Positions 1-11,190 of a DNA stretch of 64,000 bases are shown one piece after another. The position numbers were made by a program, and so were the translations under genes. The DNA is from Anastrepha obliqua. Its lineage: Eukaryota > Arthropoda > Insecta > Diptera > Tephritidae. The DNA lies in NCBI RefSeq assembly GCF_027943255.1, contig NC_072893.1, positions 56,080,001 to 56,144,000 of the forward strand. Direction: 5' to 3'. The first letter of the stretch is position 1. Each line of letters opens with the position of its first letter. The notes under the pieces are model-generated. The model was given only the letters and a program-made list of their open reading frames with translations, was not told the DNA's origin and did not search any database.

Positions 1-240
1 ATAAAATAGTTTTTAATATTTTAAAATAAAAATTAAGTCTTTATTTACATTCCAATCGAATTCTCAATAAAATATTTTTCAATATTTTAAAATAAAAATT
101 AAGTATTTTTTTTTAAATTGAATTTTGAATTTTTTTTTTAATTTTTTTATAATGTAATTGAATTTTGAATAAAAAATTTTTTTAAGTTTCTAAATAAAAA
201 TGAAGTATTTTTTACAATGAATTGAATTTTGAATACAAAA
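1..240. repeat. Degenerate AT-rich direct repeat, about 66-bp spacing
   Basis: A block containing TATTTTAAAATAAAAATTAAGT-like sequence at about 17-38 recurs at about 83-104, and a looser third block with a TTGAATTTTGAAT motif follows to about 232. It contains no open frame of interest. It looks like a decayed tandem or dispersed AT-rich repeat; its origin is unknown. Confidence 0.5.
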
Positions 241-1419
241 TTAGAAATAAATACTTTACATATTTATTTATATGTAAATAAATACTTTTCATATATATAT
301 ATTTTTTGTATTTCTTTCACTTCACACTTTTGATTTAGAAAAAAAGAATATCCCAGTTTAATGTAATTTTCTTCTTAATTTTAAATTTTTTCTTTTCTAT
401 AATTAGTTTCAATTAAAATTAAATTTTAAATATTTTTTACTAAATTAATTATTATAATAAAATTTCTTAGCTATGTTGCTTCGGTTACATAAATTGAAAA
501 AAATGAATGGTTTGCTCTGCTGGACGAAATATTTTTTTGAAGGACAAATTATAAACAAGTTCATGATTGTTGTGAATTGAAATTGGTGCCAAACCATTTT
601 TTTTTGTTCACAAAAAAATATTTTCAAATAACTTAGAAACAGTTGTTATAACATTATTTTAAGCGAAGTTCCAACGCAATTTTAATATACAAGAAACACG
701 CACGTCTTCAATTACATCAGATAATTGAATTTTTGAATTATAAAATTATTAATTAAGAAAAGAGTATCGAAAGATTACATTAATATGTATGAATTTCATT
801 TAAAGTTCTCAGGAAGCTATCTCTCATTTATTTAAGAAACCTTAAAGTGAGATTTAATATAGGAAAGATCTAGACGCTATAAGAACTTTTACGTTATATG
901 AAATTTGTTGCTAAACAAAACCGATTTGTCCTATTATGCACTAACACAATAATACTCAAATACATTTGCCTGGTTTTGTGTATTGAATCTTCGATTTCAT
1001 CTCAAGGCACGCTTGTCGAGCAGCTGCCAAAAGGATTTTGGCTTCATTTTTCAATGTTTGCTTATGGCAAAGCTTTCCTCCATTAAAGTTCGCAGCTGGC
1101 GTGGTGATAAATATTTTTGCTACCCCTGCCGGTGCGAGTAAAATGCAAATGTAGAGAATTACTGTTACTCTGAAAAGTTTTTGTCAGCAATTTCCGAGTA
1201 GGAAAGTTGGTAAGCAGCAAAGTGCTGGTAGAGTGAACACATTTCGATTTATATGAAGATAGTGTTTATGTGTAGGTAGATAGTGGGATACAAGCAATGC
1301 GTTATTGTTTATACAATTTGTGGTATTTTAAAATTTTAGGTTTGTTGATAAAATAAAAAAATAACAAATAAGTAGAGAATTAAATTTAATTAAGCGAATT
1401 TATACAAAGAAAAAACAAG
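241..1419. other. Non-coding AT-rich stretch, nothing recognised
   Basis: Only short chance open frames occur here and none has a recognisable motif. I see no TIR pairs, tRNA-like boxes or protein homology by eye. Confidence 0.6.
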
Positions 1420-2090
1420 TAAAATAACATAAAATAAAAAAGTAAAACAACAACATAATGACAAAATAACGTAACATATCAAACACAACAAAACATAACA
1501 GAGAACAGCGTAAGAAAACATTACATAACATAACCAACATAACAAAATACAACACAAAAAGTGCTTAACATAACAAAGATAACGTCACATAACATAATAT
1601 AAAACAGAACAACATAACCTCCAATATACATAACTTGGCATAATATAACACAACAGAACTAAACTTAACATAACGAATTCTGAAATATACACATATGACG
1701 TCACATTACATAACAAACACAATAAAACATAATATTATATAACATATTATACTATACAAAAAAATAACATAACCCCCTACATATATAACTTAACATAACA
1801 TAACACAACATAATTAAACTTAACATAACGACCATAAAATATTCAATATTCTTAGTCGCATGACTTAACACAAAATAACACAGCCTCAAAAATAAAATAA
1901 TAAAATATAACATAACATAACATAACATAACATAACATAACATAACATAACATAACATAACATAACATAACATAACATAACATAACATAACATAACATAA
2001 CATAACATAACATAACACATCTTCACATAACATAAAATATTCAATATTCTTAATGACCAGATTCCTTAAAATAGCCAATCTATACCACAA
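1420..2090. repeat. AACATA-rich region with a (CATAA)n pentanucleotide array
   Basis: The core at about 1911-2025 is an almost perfect CATAA tandem array of about 23 units. It is surrounded from about 1420 by degenerate ACATAA-type sequence. A motif containing CATAAAATATTCAATATT occurs on both sides, at about 1834-1854 and 2030-2050. The long Met-Leu-Cys-Tyr-Val repeat frame on the minus strand is only the translation of the array and is not a gene. Confidence 0.9.
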
Positions 2091-4270
2091 AATTTAATAT
2101 AACGGTACCGTAAATCCGTAAAAACGTCTGTTTTCAAAATAAGCTTGTAGGTTTACTCTTTAAGGCAATTTCATGAATAAATAAATAAAATATGATAAAA
2201 TAAAATTAAATTACGTAACATAAAATAAATTGAAAAGTGTGATTAAAATAAAGTAAAATAAATGAGGCACTATAATTATTTTTATTTGCTTAAGCGCTAA
2301 TTATGCGGCGCATAGTGCCAAAGTTAATGAATTCCACACATTTCCATCGCCTGCATTTTGCCTCAATTGACTACAGGTGAGATCACTGCGAGTTATTTCG
2401 TCATGCATCGCCAGGATCCTCATGGTCTTCCCCTGAGTATATACCCTTGTGGATTCCATTCTAAAGCCATCGTTGTATTTCTTGAGATGGTTTTTTGAGG
2501 GTGTGTCCCATCCATGCCCACTTTCTCTTACGCATTTCGACGTCGATTATTATTTGATTGCACCTTCTGTGCAATTCAGCGTTCACTACGTAATATTTTG
2601 GCCACCAAGCGCGTATTATTGTGTGGAGGCATCGATTTACAAACGTATAATAATATTGTATTTATTAAATAAATTAATTAACAAACATTTCATTTCGGTT
2701 TAATGGAATGTTTTAGAAAAAAGATTAAATTTATTTGACAATAGAGAAATTATATAAATAATAAAATATAAATATGAAATAAATTACTTTACATTACTTA
2801 AACAAAATCCATTTCGTTCTCGCTTTCCATTTCCTAGCACAGACATCATTTTACATAAAGAAACTGTGTCTGGAGCCACTGAGCAAGTGTAGGCGTATTG
2901 CCCTTGGGGCTACCGCAAGTGCTCCACATGCTTTGCTAAGCACTTTGCGGTCTGTTGCCATTTGAATTTCACTAACAATGCCAACATGAGCAACACCAAC
3001 AACGCAGCATGCAATAAACTTCAACAACATTTAGGGCTAAGGAAAACAATAAACGCCCCAGTGTTGCCGCTTCAACCGACAGTAACAAAAAAAAAAAAAC
3101 AAAAAAAAAAAACAAAGAACAAATGCTACAGAACAACAAACTATTGTTTTATTTATAAATGCACTTACCCACTGGTATGCAAGTATGTGCGTGCTGTGAG
3201 TTGCGTTGCGGCAATTGTTAATAAATGTTTTTGGCATGTAAAAGGCATTTAAATTGAAATAGTTGTAAAATGTTTTGTAGAGGATTTGCTGTGTGGCCAA
3301 CCACTCTCGCACACGTACACATACACACACACAACAGCACGATGGGTCAGGCAATTACAATTGGCATTTTAGAAAGGTGCGAGAGCGTCAGGCGGGAGCG
3401 CAGAAACGACCAAACGCGGGGAAAACAATGCAAAATGTAACATTTCGCGGAAAAATTTAATTTTTTACGATACATAATTTCAGCACATTTGCACAATTTT
3501 CCATGCTCGAACTAAAAACACAGAACTTTGAACTGTTCATTTGAGGTAATTTATTGGCAATCGAAATAGTGACTTCGAATTTGCATTTGCATTTATTTTT
3601 GTTATTGGAAATTGCACATTAAATTATATGCGTGGAAAACAAATTTATTTCTATTAGACATAGAGTTGTGGACATAAAAGTGAGGGCAGCAAAAATTTTT
3701 AGTGTTTCTTACTCTTTTTTTGAAACTTTTTAATCAGAATTTTTGGAAAATTTACGAATATGCAGGGTAACAACCGATTAAGTTAGGGTAGAATAAAGTG
3801 CAAGCAAGACATGGGTTTTTAGCTGGCTTTGAAGACGTTGGACATTTTCTGGCATTAAAGTGAAGAAATTTGGAAAAATATATTTTTAAATTTATTTATT
3901 TGTTACTATTTCGGATAAAATATGTCAAAAAATTTGTTTTGGGAGAGAAATTTTGAATGAGAACAATCGTTCCTCGAATTTGTAGTTTTTTTTCATTAAT
4001 AGTTGGTACTATGCGCAGTAACCACTGAAAGTTTTCAAGGTATGCAAGTATTCAAATACGTACAGCGATGAAACGAAAATAACCTGTATAAGCTTACTAA
4101 AGTACTCGCACTTAGCGACAACCCGTTCTATTCACAAACGCATATAATATAAGCTTACATATGCACTATTTACCAATGATTCTTCACTGGTTTGTTGCAC
4201 TTATTCAAATATAACACAAACACTTAATAGAGTTCCATTATGAGACTATGAGGGATTAGTGAGGATTGTC
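2091..4270. other. Non-coding DNA with homopolymer and (CA)-rich patches
   Basis: There is an A-rich run at about 3088-3120 and a short (CA) tract at about 3314-3333. No transposase, polymerase or RNA gene signature is visible. The open frames at 2449-2703 and 2962-3252 show no family motif and are best read as chance. Confidence 0.6.
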
Positions 4271-5494
4271 TCAGTTATTAATGACAAAAATAAGAAAAAA
4301 TCTGATCATGTTTGTTTAAAATTTTGAACAAAAAATAAAAATAAAAAACAAAAACATGACAATTTTTCAAAAAAACAAAAAAACAAAAAACCAAAAAAGA
4401 AATAGTTTCCAAACAAAATTTCTTAAAAGTATATTTTCCAATTACAAAGAAATTTTTTTTCAAACAAGGCAAAAGAAAATTTTTTTGTCTAAAATTTTGA
4501 ACTAAAAAATAATAATAAATTTTTTGCAAAAAAAAAAAAAAAAATCTTAAAGTATGGTACATACTGTAGGAAGAGTTTTTTTCAAAAATGACAAAAAAAA
4601 TATTTGCCTAGAATTTTAACAAAAATTCAAAATAAACAATAATTAAAAATCGAAAAATGTTAATATTGGCAAAAAATTAAAAAAAAACTAACAAAATATC
4701 ATAATAAAAAAAATTAAAATTTATTCCAAAAAAAAAGGATTCCAAATATTTTTAAAAATATAACAAACAATTGTTTTGCATTTTTTTTTCAGAAATGACA
4801 AAGAAAAAATGTTTACCGTAAAATTTTCAACAGAAATTAAAAAAAGAACTAAATTAAAAAAAAAGAAAATGTTTCCCAAAAACAAATTTCTTTAATTTAT
4901 ATTTTACTATAGGCAGGGTGGTTAAATTTTTTTTGCCTAGAATTGTTAGCAAAAAATAAAAATATAAAACAAAACAAATATTTTTCAAATATTTTTAAAA
5001 TTATATTTAACCTAAGGATTTTGAACGACTTTAAAAGCCTTTATTCCAAAATTTTTCACTACAACAAAAAAAAATTAAACACCAAATAGAATAATTTTTT
5101 TAGGAAATGTTTAAAAAAATTGTTATCCTAAAATTTTGAACAAAAATTGAAAAATAAAAAATTTAAAGTTTTTCCAAAAACAAAAAGTTTTTACGAAAAG
5201 AAAATTTCTTGAATGTATATTTTACCATAGGAAGAGTGTTTTCAAATTTTTTGGCGTAAAATGATTTACAAAATATTAAAATATTATAAAAAAACAAACA
5301 AATAATTGAAAAATTATTTTTAAAAGTATATTTTACTCTAAAGAATTAAAAAATTGATTTTGAACTCTAGTCCAAGGTTTTCCTCTACAACAAAAAAAAA
5401 AAAAAATAATTTTAACCAAAAAGGATAATTTTTGTTTGAAAATCTGAAAAAAGATGTTTGCCTAAAATTTTTAACAAAAAGTAAAAGTAAAAAA

Positions 5495-6452
5495 GACTAC
5501 ATGACTCCGTACTTTAATTGGGAGAGAAGGTTCCGTACTACAATTGAAGAGGAGGGATGGCATAAAGGCATGAAGCCTGGCCATAGAACCTTTCACATCT
5601 ATACAGACGGCTCGAAAACTCCAGACGGAGTGGGAGCGGGTATCTACTGCTCAAAACTAGGAATACGGCAGCCTATCAAGCTGCCAGACCACAGCAGTAT
5701 TTTCCAAGCGGAAGTTTTTGCTGTGGGGAAGGCCGCGGAGCTAGCCTACACTAGAACAAGAAAGAACTCAACAATTAATATATACGTGGATAGTCAAGCA
5801 GCAATAAGAGCAATAAGCTCATATTGTATTAAATCCAAAAATGTTCGACGGAGCAGGGAGGCCATAATTAGAAAGGCTAGCCGAAAACAGTAGGCTGCAT
5901 ATCTACTGGGTACCTGGTCACAAAGGCATTATAGGGAACGAAATAGTAGATTAGATAGCAAAAAGTGCTGTGAGACTACCATTTGAACAAGAGAACGACA
6001 TACCGAGACCGCTAAACACAATATACAATGAAATGGACGACCACATGAAAAGGCAAGTGAAAGCTAGGTGGACTAACCTGACCACATGCAAAACAGCAAA
6101 ACTCTTGTGTAGAACCAACGACAAAAAACTCACTCAATTCGTACTTACGCTCTCGCGAAAGGAATGCAGAACTACCATAGGTATGCTAACAGGTCACAAT
6201 CTATTGGCTGCACATGCGTACAAGATAGGGATTGCTAACACGGACAAATGCAGAAAATGCAGAGAGGATGTTGAGGAGACTCTAGAACACCTTCTGTGCG
6301 TTTGTCCGGCATTATCAGAAACGCGACTAAGATGCCTGGGAGCCCCACTGTTTGAGGGTCTGGAAGACGTCTCAAAAGCGGAACTCCCAGACCTACTTAG
6401 ATTCGCCAAAAGCGCTGACATCCTACACGATGTCTACTTTAGGGATTCATAG
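5495..6452 (+). pseudogene. Retrotransposon RNase H and C-terminal domain, frameshifted
   Basis: The RNase H signature is visible in order: IYTDGSKTPDGVGAGIY, FQAEVFAV, YVDSQAAIRAI and WVPGHKGIIGNEIVD. These hold the acidic residues and the histidine of the non-LTR RNase H fold. A frameshift between about 5863 and 5880 moves the reading to another frame, and an in-frame TAG at 5952 follows. The second part (5970-6452) has a C-terminal domain with TGHNLLAAHAYKIGI and a CRKC...H..C.C cluster, as in LOA/Jockey-type ORF2 ends. The first 21 codons of the open frame beginning at 5432 come from satellite DNA, so that start is spurious. The copy is dead. Confidence 0.85.
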
Positions 6453-6539
6453 AGTTCGGTCTCTATCTGGTATCGCTAGGGACCAAAAGGTCTATGCGTG
6501 GCTTATTGCCAACCAGGCTAACCTAACCTAACCTAACCT
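5495..6539 (+). mobile_element. 5'-truncated non-LTR retrotransposon (I/LOA-like) with 12-bp TSD
   Basis: The insertion interrupts the satellite. AAAAGTAAAAAA occurs at 5483-5494 and again at 6540-6551, an exact 12-bp target-site duplication, and the satellite sequence is continuous once the insert is removed. The element keeps only the RNase H domain, the C-terminal zinc-knuckle-like domain and a short 3' UTR. It ends in four CTAAC-type units, (CCTAA)n, rather than poly(A). The 3' UTR carries a small hairpin, GGACC-AAAA-GGTC, at about 6480. Assignment to the I/LOA group rests on RNase H plus the cysteine-rich C terminus and is inference. Confidence 0.9.
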
Positions 6540-7440
6540 AAAAGTAAAAAATAAAACAAAATTTTTTCAGAATATTTTTTATTTATATACATATTATATA
6601 AATATATTTAACCCTGAAGATTTAAAAAAATTGATTTTGACCGACTTGCAAAAACTCTCTTCCAAAATTCTCCACTACAACAAAAAAGAAAACAAAAAAG
6701 AAAATAAAAAAAGTAGAACCAAAAAGGATAATTTTTTAAAAAAATGTTAAAAAATGTTTGCCTTTTTGCAATTTTTAACAAAAACTAAAAGTGGAAAACT
6801 AAACAAAATTTTTTCCGAATATTTTTAAAACTATATTTAACCGTAAAGACTAAAAAAAATGATTTTGAAGGACTTTAAAAAACTCTGTTCCAAAATTTTC
6901 CACTATAACAAAAAAGAAAACAAAAAGAAATAAAAAAGTAAAACCAAAGAGGATAATTTAAAAAAAATGTTAAAAAAATGTTGGCCTAAGGTTTTTAACA
7001 AAAACTACAAATAAAAAACAAAACAAATATTCTTCCGAATATGTTTAAAAGTATATTTAACCCTAAAAATTACAAAAAAAAATTGATTTTGAACGACCAT
7101 AAAATACTCTATTCCAAAATGCTCCACTGCAATAAAAAAAAAAAACCTAAAAAGAAAAGGGATAATTTTTTTAGAGAATGTTAAACAAATTTTTGCCTAA
7201 AATTGTTAACAAAAACTGAAACTAAAAAACAAAACAAATATTTTTCCGAATACTTTTTAAAGTATATTTAACCATAAAAATTAAAGAAATAGATATTGAA
7301 TGACTTTAAAAAACGCTATTCCAAAATTTCCTTAAAACTATATTTTACCCTAAGAAATAAAAAAAAAAAGATTTTGAACCACAGGTTTTTCGCTTTAAAA
7401 ACTCTATTCCAAAATTTTCACCAATGATTTTTAATCTCAG

Positions 7441-8534
7441 AATAATAAATTTTTTTGCCAAACTTTTTCAGCTTACTTCTTATTATACTCAAATCAACAA
7501 ATAAATAAGTTTTCAGAAAAATTTACGACAGTGTCCAAATTGCTTGAATTGTTTGACATGAGATGGATCACTCGTTGGAATCACCACTTTGCTAATCTAT
7601 TTCAAATTGCATTGGATCTATAAGCAGGATGCTCTTGCATGAAGAATGCTCTTTATTTTGCAACGTGTGTACTAGACAGTTGGCTTCACCGAACACCAAA
7701 CATAAAAGAGAACTTATTCTGAACCAAAACGTCATCTTTAAATGAGTGAATCTTTATAATAAATCCGATGCAATGCATACCTACGTCATGAGCACACGAC
7801 ATGTGGTGGTAAATACTTACGATTAATAGGCTTACAAATTGCTAAATTTTATACTTGGTCAACAGTCTAACACTTTAGGTGTGAGCTCACCAACTTTTCT
7901 AATTTTTGTGCCTGCAACTGTACTTTAAATTGCATAAATTAATCTTTCACTGATTTCTGCGTTAGTTTGCATTTAATTTTAATTTTCAAATTTCAAAATA
8001 TTCAGTGAATTAAGTGCTGCAGAAAACAGCAAAAAAATCACTTAATTTAAATTTTCCACCGCTGCTGCTCATTTTTGTGGCAGCCAAATATTTTGCAAGC
8101 TTGTGGCCACAAATTTTAAACCGCAAAATTTCACGCAAAATTTTTTATTCCCGTTCTGCTGATAACATTAATCTCTATACTTGATAAAGCCAGCAGGTAG
8201 TCGGAAGAGCGGTGGTACTATAATACCACTTTCAATTTGTATTATTTGTATGAGTGTGTGATAGTAAATATTTTTTTCATATTAGTAAAGTAACTTTATG
8301 AAAGATATCGAGTTGTTTTAAATAATTACACCGAACGAAAATGAGTTCCTTGCAACTAAGTGTGTCATTTCTGGCAAGTGAGGTGACTTAATTCGCATTA
8401 AAGTGGCAAGTGGCGACAAGTAAAGTGAAAATGTATAATTATTATAGTATTAGTTTACTAGCTATCACCACATTGTAACCACTTATTTATTTAGTACTGG
8501 AGAATACAGACAGCATTGGGGATAGTTAATACTA
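7441..8534. other. Non-coding stretch, nothing recognised
   Basis: No motif-bearing open frame and no repeat pair was seen. The sequence is unique-looking AT-rich DNA between the satellite and the TTAA-flanked MITE. Confidence 0.5.
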
Positions 8535-8538
8535 TTAA

Positions 8539-8899
8539 GGGGTTATATATAGTTAGAATTTTCAAAAAATCGATTTTTTGTAATTTTCTTAATGTAAATA
8601 TATTTAAGAATACACACGGAAAATTTAATATCGATTCGGTGACTATTTTCAAAGTTACACGCAAATTTGAAAGGCGCTTTCGGCCAAACCGATTAGTCTC
8701 AAATTTTAACACGAGCTTCTTAAATATATTTTTTAGTAATTAATCGAAGACTTTTACTCACCGATAAATATTTTTTTTATAAATAATTTAAAGATAAAAT
8801 AATATGTGTACAAATTTTTAGGCCAATAAATTTAAAAGTTTTCTCACAAAAAATTCTGGAGAATTCGCTTTTTTCGGCCTTTTAACTGTTTACAACCCC
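8539..8899. mobile_element. Diverged TTAA-flanked MITE with GGGGTT termini
   Basis: The left end is TTAA followed by GGGGTTATATATAGTTAGAA; the right end, read in reverse, is GGGGTTGTAAACAGTTAAAA, flanked by TTGA. About 16 of 20 terminal positions match. Inside the left end lies ATTTTCAAAAAATCGATTTTTT, shared with the element at 54381-55117. TTAA target duplication and short GGGG-starting TIRs suggest a non-autonomous piggyBac-type element. No coding capacity is evident. Confidence 0.6.
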
Positions 8900-8904
8900 T
8901 TGAT

Positions 8905-9815
8905 AACTATGGATTATTTTCGAAAGAATCAGGACTTGAACTATCCGTTCGAATACCAGACTATTACAGCGTCTATCAAACAGGAGTTCCAGCTATAAAA
9001 GGAATGAAAAGTGCTAAGATCCAAGGTTTCACAGAACTCCCGAGCAGCCCTTACTGATATTAGTGTCGTATGCACGGCCAGCCCTGTTTGGGTTCCGGGC
9101 CACAGAGATAGTGAGGGAAATGGTAAATCCGATAAGGGTGTAGGAAGGGTGTTTTAAAAAAAAAATGTAAAAAAAAGAAAACATTTCTTTTGGCTAAAAT
9201 TTTTAACAAGAAAAAAAAAACCAAGCAAATATTTTAAAAAATCTATTTTACCCAAAAGAATTAAAAAAAATAAATTTTGAACAACTTTAAAAAACTCTAT
9301 TTCAAAATTTTCAAATTAATAAAAAAAGATACTTTTTTTAGGAAACGATTTTTTAACAGTTAATTTTTTAGAAAAAAGGGCCGTAAACAAAAAAAAAAGG
9401 AACTGCTTAGCCTTACAAGAGAGCATATCTCAAAGGTCGTTGCTTGTATAACCGGCCATTGGCTATTTGGTAGGCATTTCTTGAGACCTGGAGTTTTCTC
9501 CCATGAATATTATGGAAATAATGGAGATAAAGATGAGGAAGAAACAGTTGAGTTTTTCCTTTGCAAGTGTCCACCCTTTGCTAAAATCAGCGCATTTTTC
9601 TAAGTAAATATTTTTTCAATTCTCTTCCCAAACTGCCTGGCGTGCGTATGGGATCAATCCTGCTCTTCATAAGAGCCACAAAATGATTCCAAATTAATTG
9701 AATGATTTTGAGAAAAATAAATTAAGATCCCGTGTTGCACAATGGTATGACAATGGACCTGTAAGGTCCAAATGAGTTGGTCGTACAAACCGGCTACCAC
9801 CATAACCTAACCTAA
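8905..9815 (+). mobile_element. Decayed I/LOA-like non-LTR remnant split by a satellite monomer
   Basis: At 8930-9137 the translation reads as RNase H: GLELSVRIPDYYSVYQ, then PVWVPGHRDSEGNGKSD. After an A-rich insert (9138-9400) the C-terminal domain resumes near 9408 with EHISKVVACITGHWLFG and EEETVEFFLCKCPPF. The 3' UTR has a GGACCTGTAAGGTCC hairpin at about 9764 and ends in AACCTAACCTAA at about 9804-9815. Stops and frame changes are frequent, so this is an old dead copy of the same general family as 5495-6539. Confidence 0.75.
9138..9400. repeat. Dispersed monomer of the 4.3-7.4 kb A-rich satellite
   Basis: It shares GTAGGAAGGGTGTTTT, GCTAAAATTTTTAACA, TTTTACCCAAAAGAATTAAA, AACAACTTTAAAAAACTCTA and TTTCAAAATTTTC with the array units in the same order. 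It sits between the RNase H and C-terminal parts of a non-LTR remnant, so a satellite-type unit has moved or been inserted outside its array. Confidence 0.7.
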
Positions 9816-10084
9816 TAACATAGTTTAGTACACTAAATTCGGTTAGCGAGTCTCTGCTAGGCAACTACAAGTATTAACTGTAAATTTACGCAAATGAGTG
9901 GAGAAAAAGTACCTGCAAATTTTCAAATAATTATTTAGTATTCATTAAAATTTTTTGTATTGCCGTCAAAGTAGGCTACCTCCAAAAAAGTGTATTTATC
10001 CCAACGAATAATTCAATCATCAAAATATTTTTCAAATGCATTTACCGAAATCGACTTCTGTTCTTGTCAAGTATGTGTTTTTAT
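9816..10084. other. Non-coding spacer
   Basis: No recognised feature. It separates the (CCTAA)-ended retroelement from the mariner scrap. Confidence 0.5.
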
Positions 10085-10335
10085 GACTTCTGAAAACGGG
10101 TACCACAAAGAGGTAACGATGTTTGATCAAATAAAAAAGCCAGCCGGAGACATATCGGCTGAATAGGGTGGCGCTTGTTGTATGAAATTTTTGACTTAAT
10201 TGCTCATAAATTCAGTCACTGTGCCAGCCTTATGGGATGATGCATCGTCGGGGTGCAAAATTCATGAGTTCTTTTTTTGCATTAAATCGGCCCTTTTTCG
10301 AGGATTTCGCTCTTAAAATGCCGCTATGTAATATG
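10085..10335 (-). pseudogene. mariner-type transposase fragment, minus strand
   Basis: The minus-strand translation gives RKRADLMQKKNS, a stop where Trp is expected, ILHPDDASSHKA, then QQAPPYSADMSPA and a phenylalanine pair. This matches the second and third catalytic blocks of mariner transposases (family pattern W-I-L-H-x-D-N-A ... P-Y-S-P-D-x-A-P). At least two in-frame stops are present. No TIR could be paired. It is a short inactive relic. Confidence 0.75.
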
Positions 10336-11029
10336 ATAATCAATTTTCTTAAGCTCATTGAATTCCCTTTAAACGAGTTTTCTAAATGATCAATACTTAA
10401 TTTTTTCATATGAATTTTATTATTTCCAATAAGTAGTTCTGCTTCTGCACAAACATCAGTCGATTTAATTCAGAACTATTGGCGCTAAAGTGTTAAATAG
10501 CAAATAGCAGAGACAGAGCATCTGGAATGATAGATTATAGCACTTCATTGCCGAATATATAATTACATGCCAGTATCCATTCACGCAGCTATGTTGAAAT
10601 ACTTGTGATTACTTCATTGTCTGTATCAAATTATATGAACGCGCAACTGTGGCAAGTCGATGACAGGAGCGGATCAATAGAAAGGGGCTTAGGCGGAAAG
10701 GGAACATAAGCCGCCGAGCAGGGGAAAATGCGTAAGAGTTTGAGTAATGAGAAAAAAAAACTGGATCTATGGATTTTGAACAATTATTTTAAGTTTCTAG
10801 TAACACTCCTCCCTAGAGTTGAAAGCTTTTTGTTTTTTCACAGGTTGCGCTGTCTGATAACTTTGGCTAATTCAACCGTGCTTAAATAAGATCTTGTGGC
10901 TTGGCACTACTGCATGTTTATCTTGATACTAAATTAAGATCTGAATAGGTAATCGAACGATTTTAAAATCTACAGACTGACTACTACAGAACTACATCGT
11001 TTCATGGAATATATTTTAGAAGTAAGTTC
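10336..11029. other. Non-coding stretch, nothing recognised
   Basis: No domain, TIR or tRNA-like box was found by reading both strands. Confidence 0.5.
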
Positions 11030-11190
11030 TGCAATGAAAAAGCTTCTCATGAAAGTGTCGGCTTAAAACTGTAGTTAACTCCATTTGTGTAGAACAACAA
11101 CGAGACGTATCCCACAAATAGGGGGAGGAGATTGGCCAAACACCCAAAGAAGGATGTACATAAGTGCCAGTTATTATTATTATTATTTTT
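11030..11190 (+). mobile_element. SINE body fragment with (TTA)n tail
   Basis: It matches the body of the tRNA-headed SINE at 57955-58232: TGCAATGAAAAAGCTTCTCAT, then GGCTTAAAACTGTAG, a CAACAACGAGACG block, CACAAATAGGGGGAGGAG and TTGGCCAAACACC. It ends in a (TTA)n tail at about 11173-11188. The tRNA-like head is missing, so it is 5' truncated. Confidence 0.7.

Larger units (their letters stand above)
4300..7440. repeat. Diverged A-rich satellite, about 225-bp units
   Basis: Recurrent landmarks appear in fixed order: AACGACTTTAAAA, TTCCAAAATTTTCCACTACA, a run of CAAAAAAGAAA, GGATAATTTTTTTA and TTTGCCTAAAATTTTTAACA. The TTCCAAAATTTT landmark falls at about 5044, 5373, 6660, 6888, 7110, 7318 and 7406. 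After removing the retroelement at 5495-6539 the spacings are mostly about 210-230 bp. Units before 5000 are more degenerate. No unit has coding potential. A single related monomer lies at 9138-9400. Confidence 0.8.

Noticed and set aside
1752..2090. 112-codon minus-strand open frame of Met-Leu-Cys-Tyr-Val repeats
   Set aside because: It is the direct translation of the (CATAA)n array; a 5-base repeat with no stop in any register gives such a frame automatically.
5432..5494. ATG at 5432 as the true start of the RNase H frame
   Set aside because: These 21 codons are satellite sequence upstream of the target duplication; the element begins at 5495 and is 5' truncated.
6518..6540. Interstitial telomere repeat (TTAGG)n
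   Set aside because: The repeats are the terminal tail of a retroelement, bounded by a target duplication, and recur at the ends of several copies; they are not an internal telomere array, though the sequence identity is reported as a finding.
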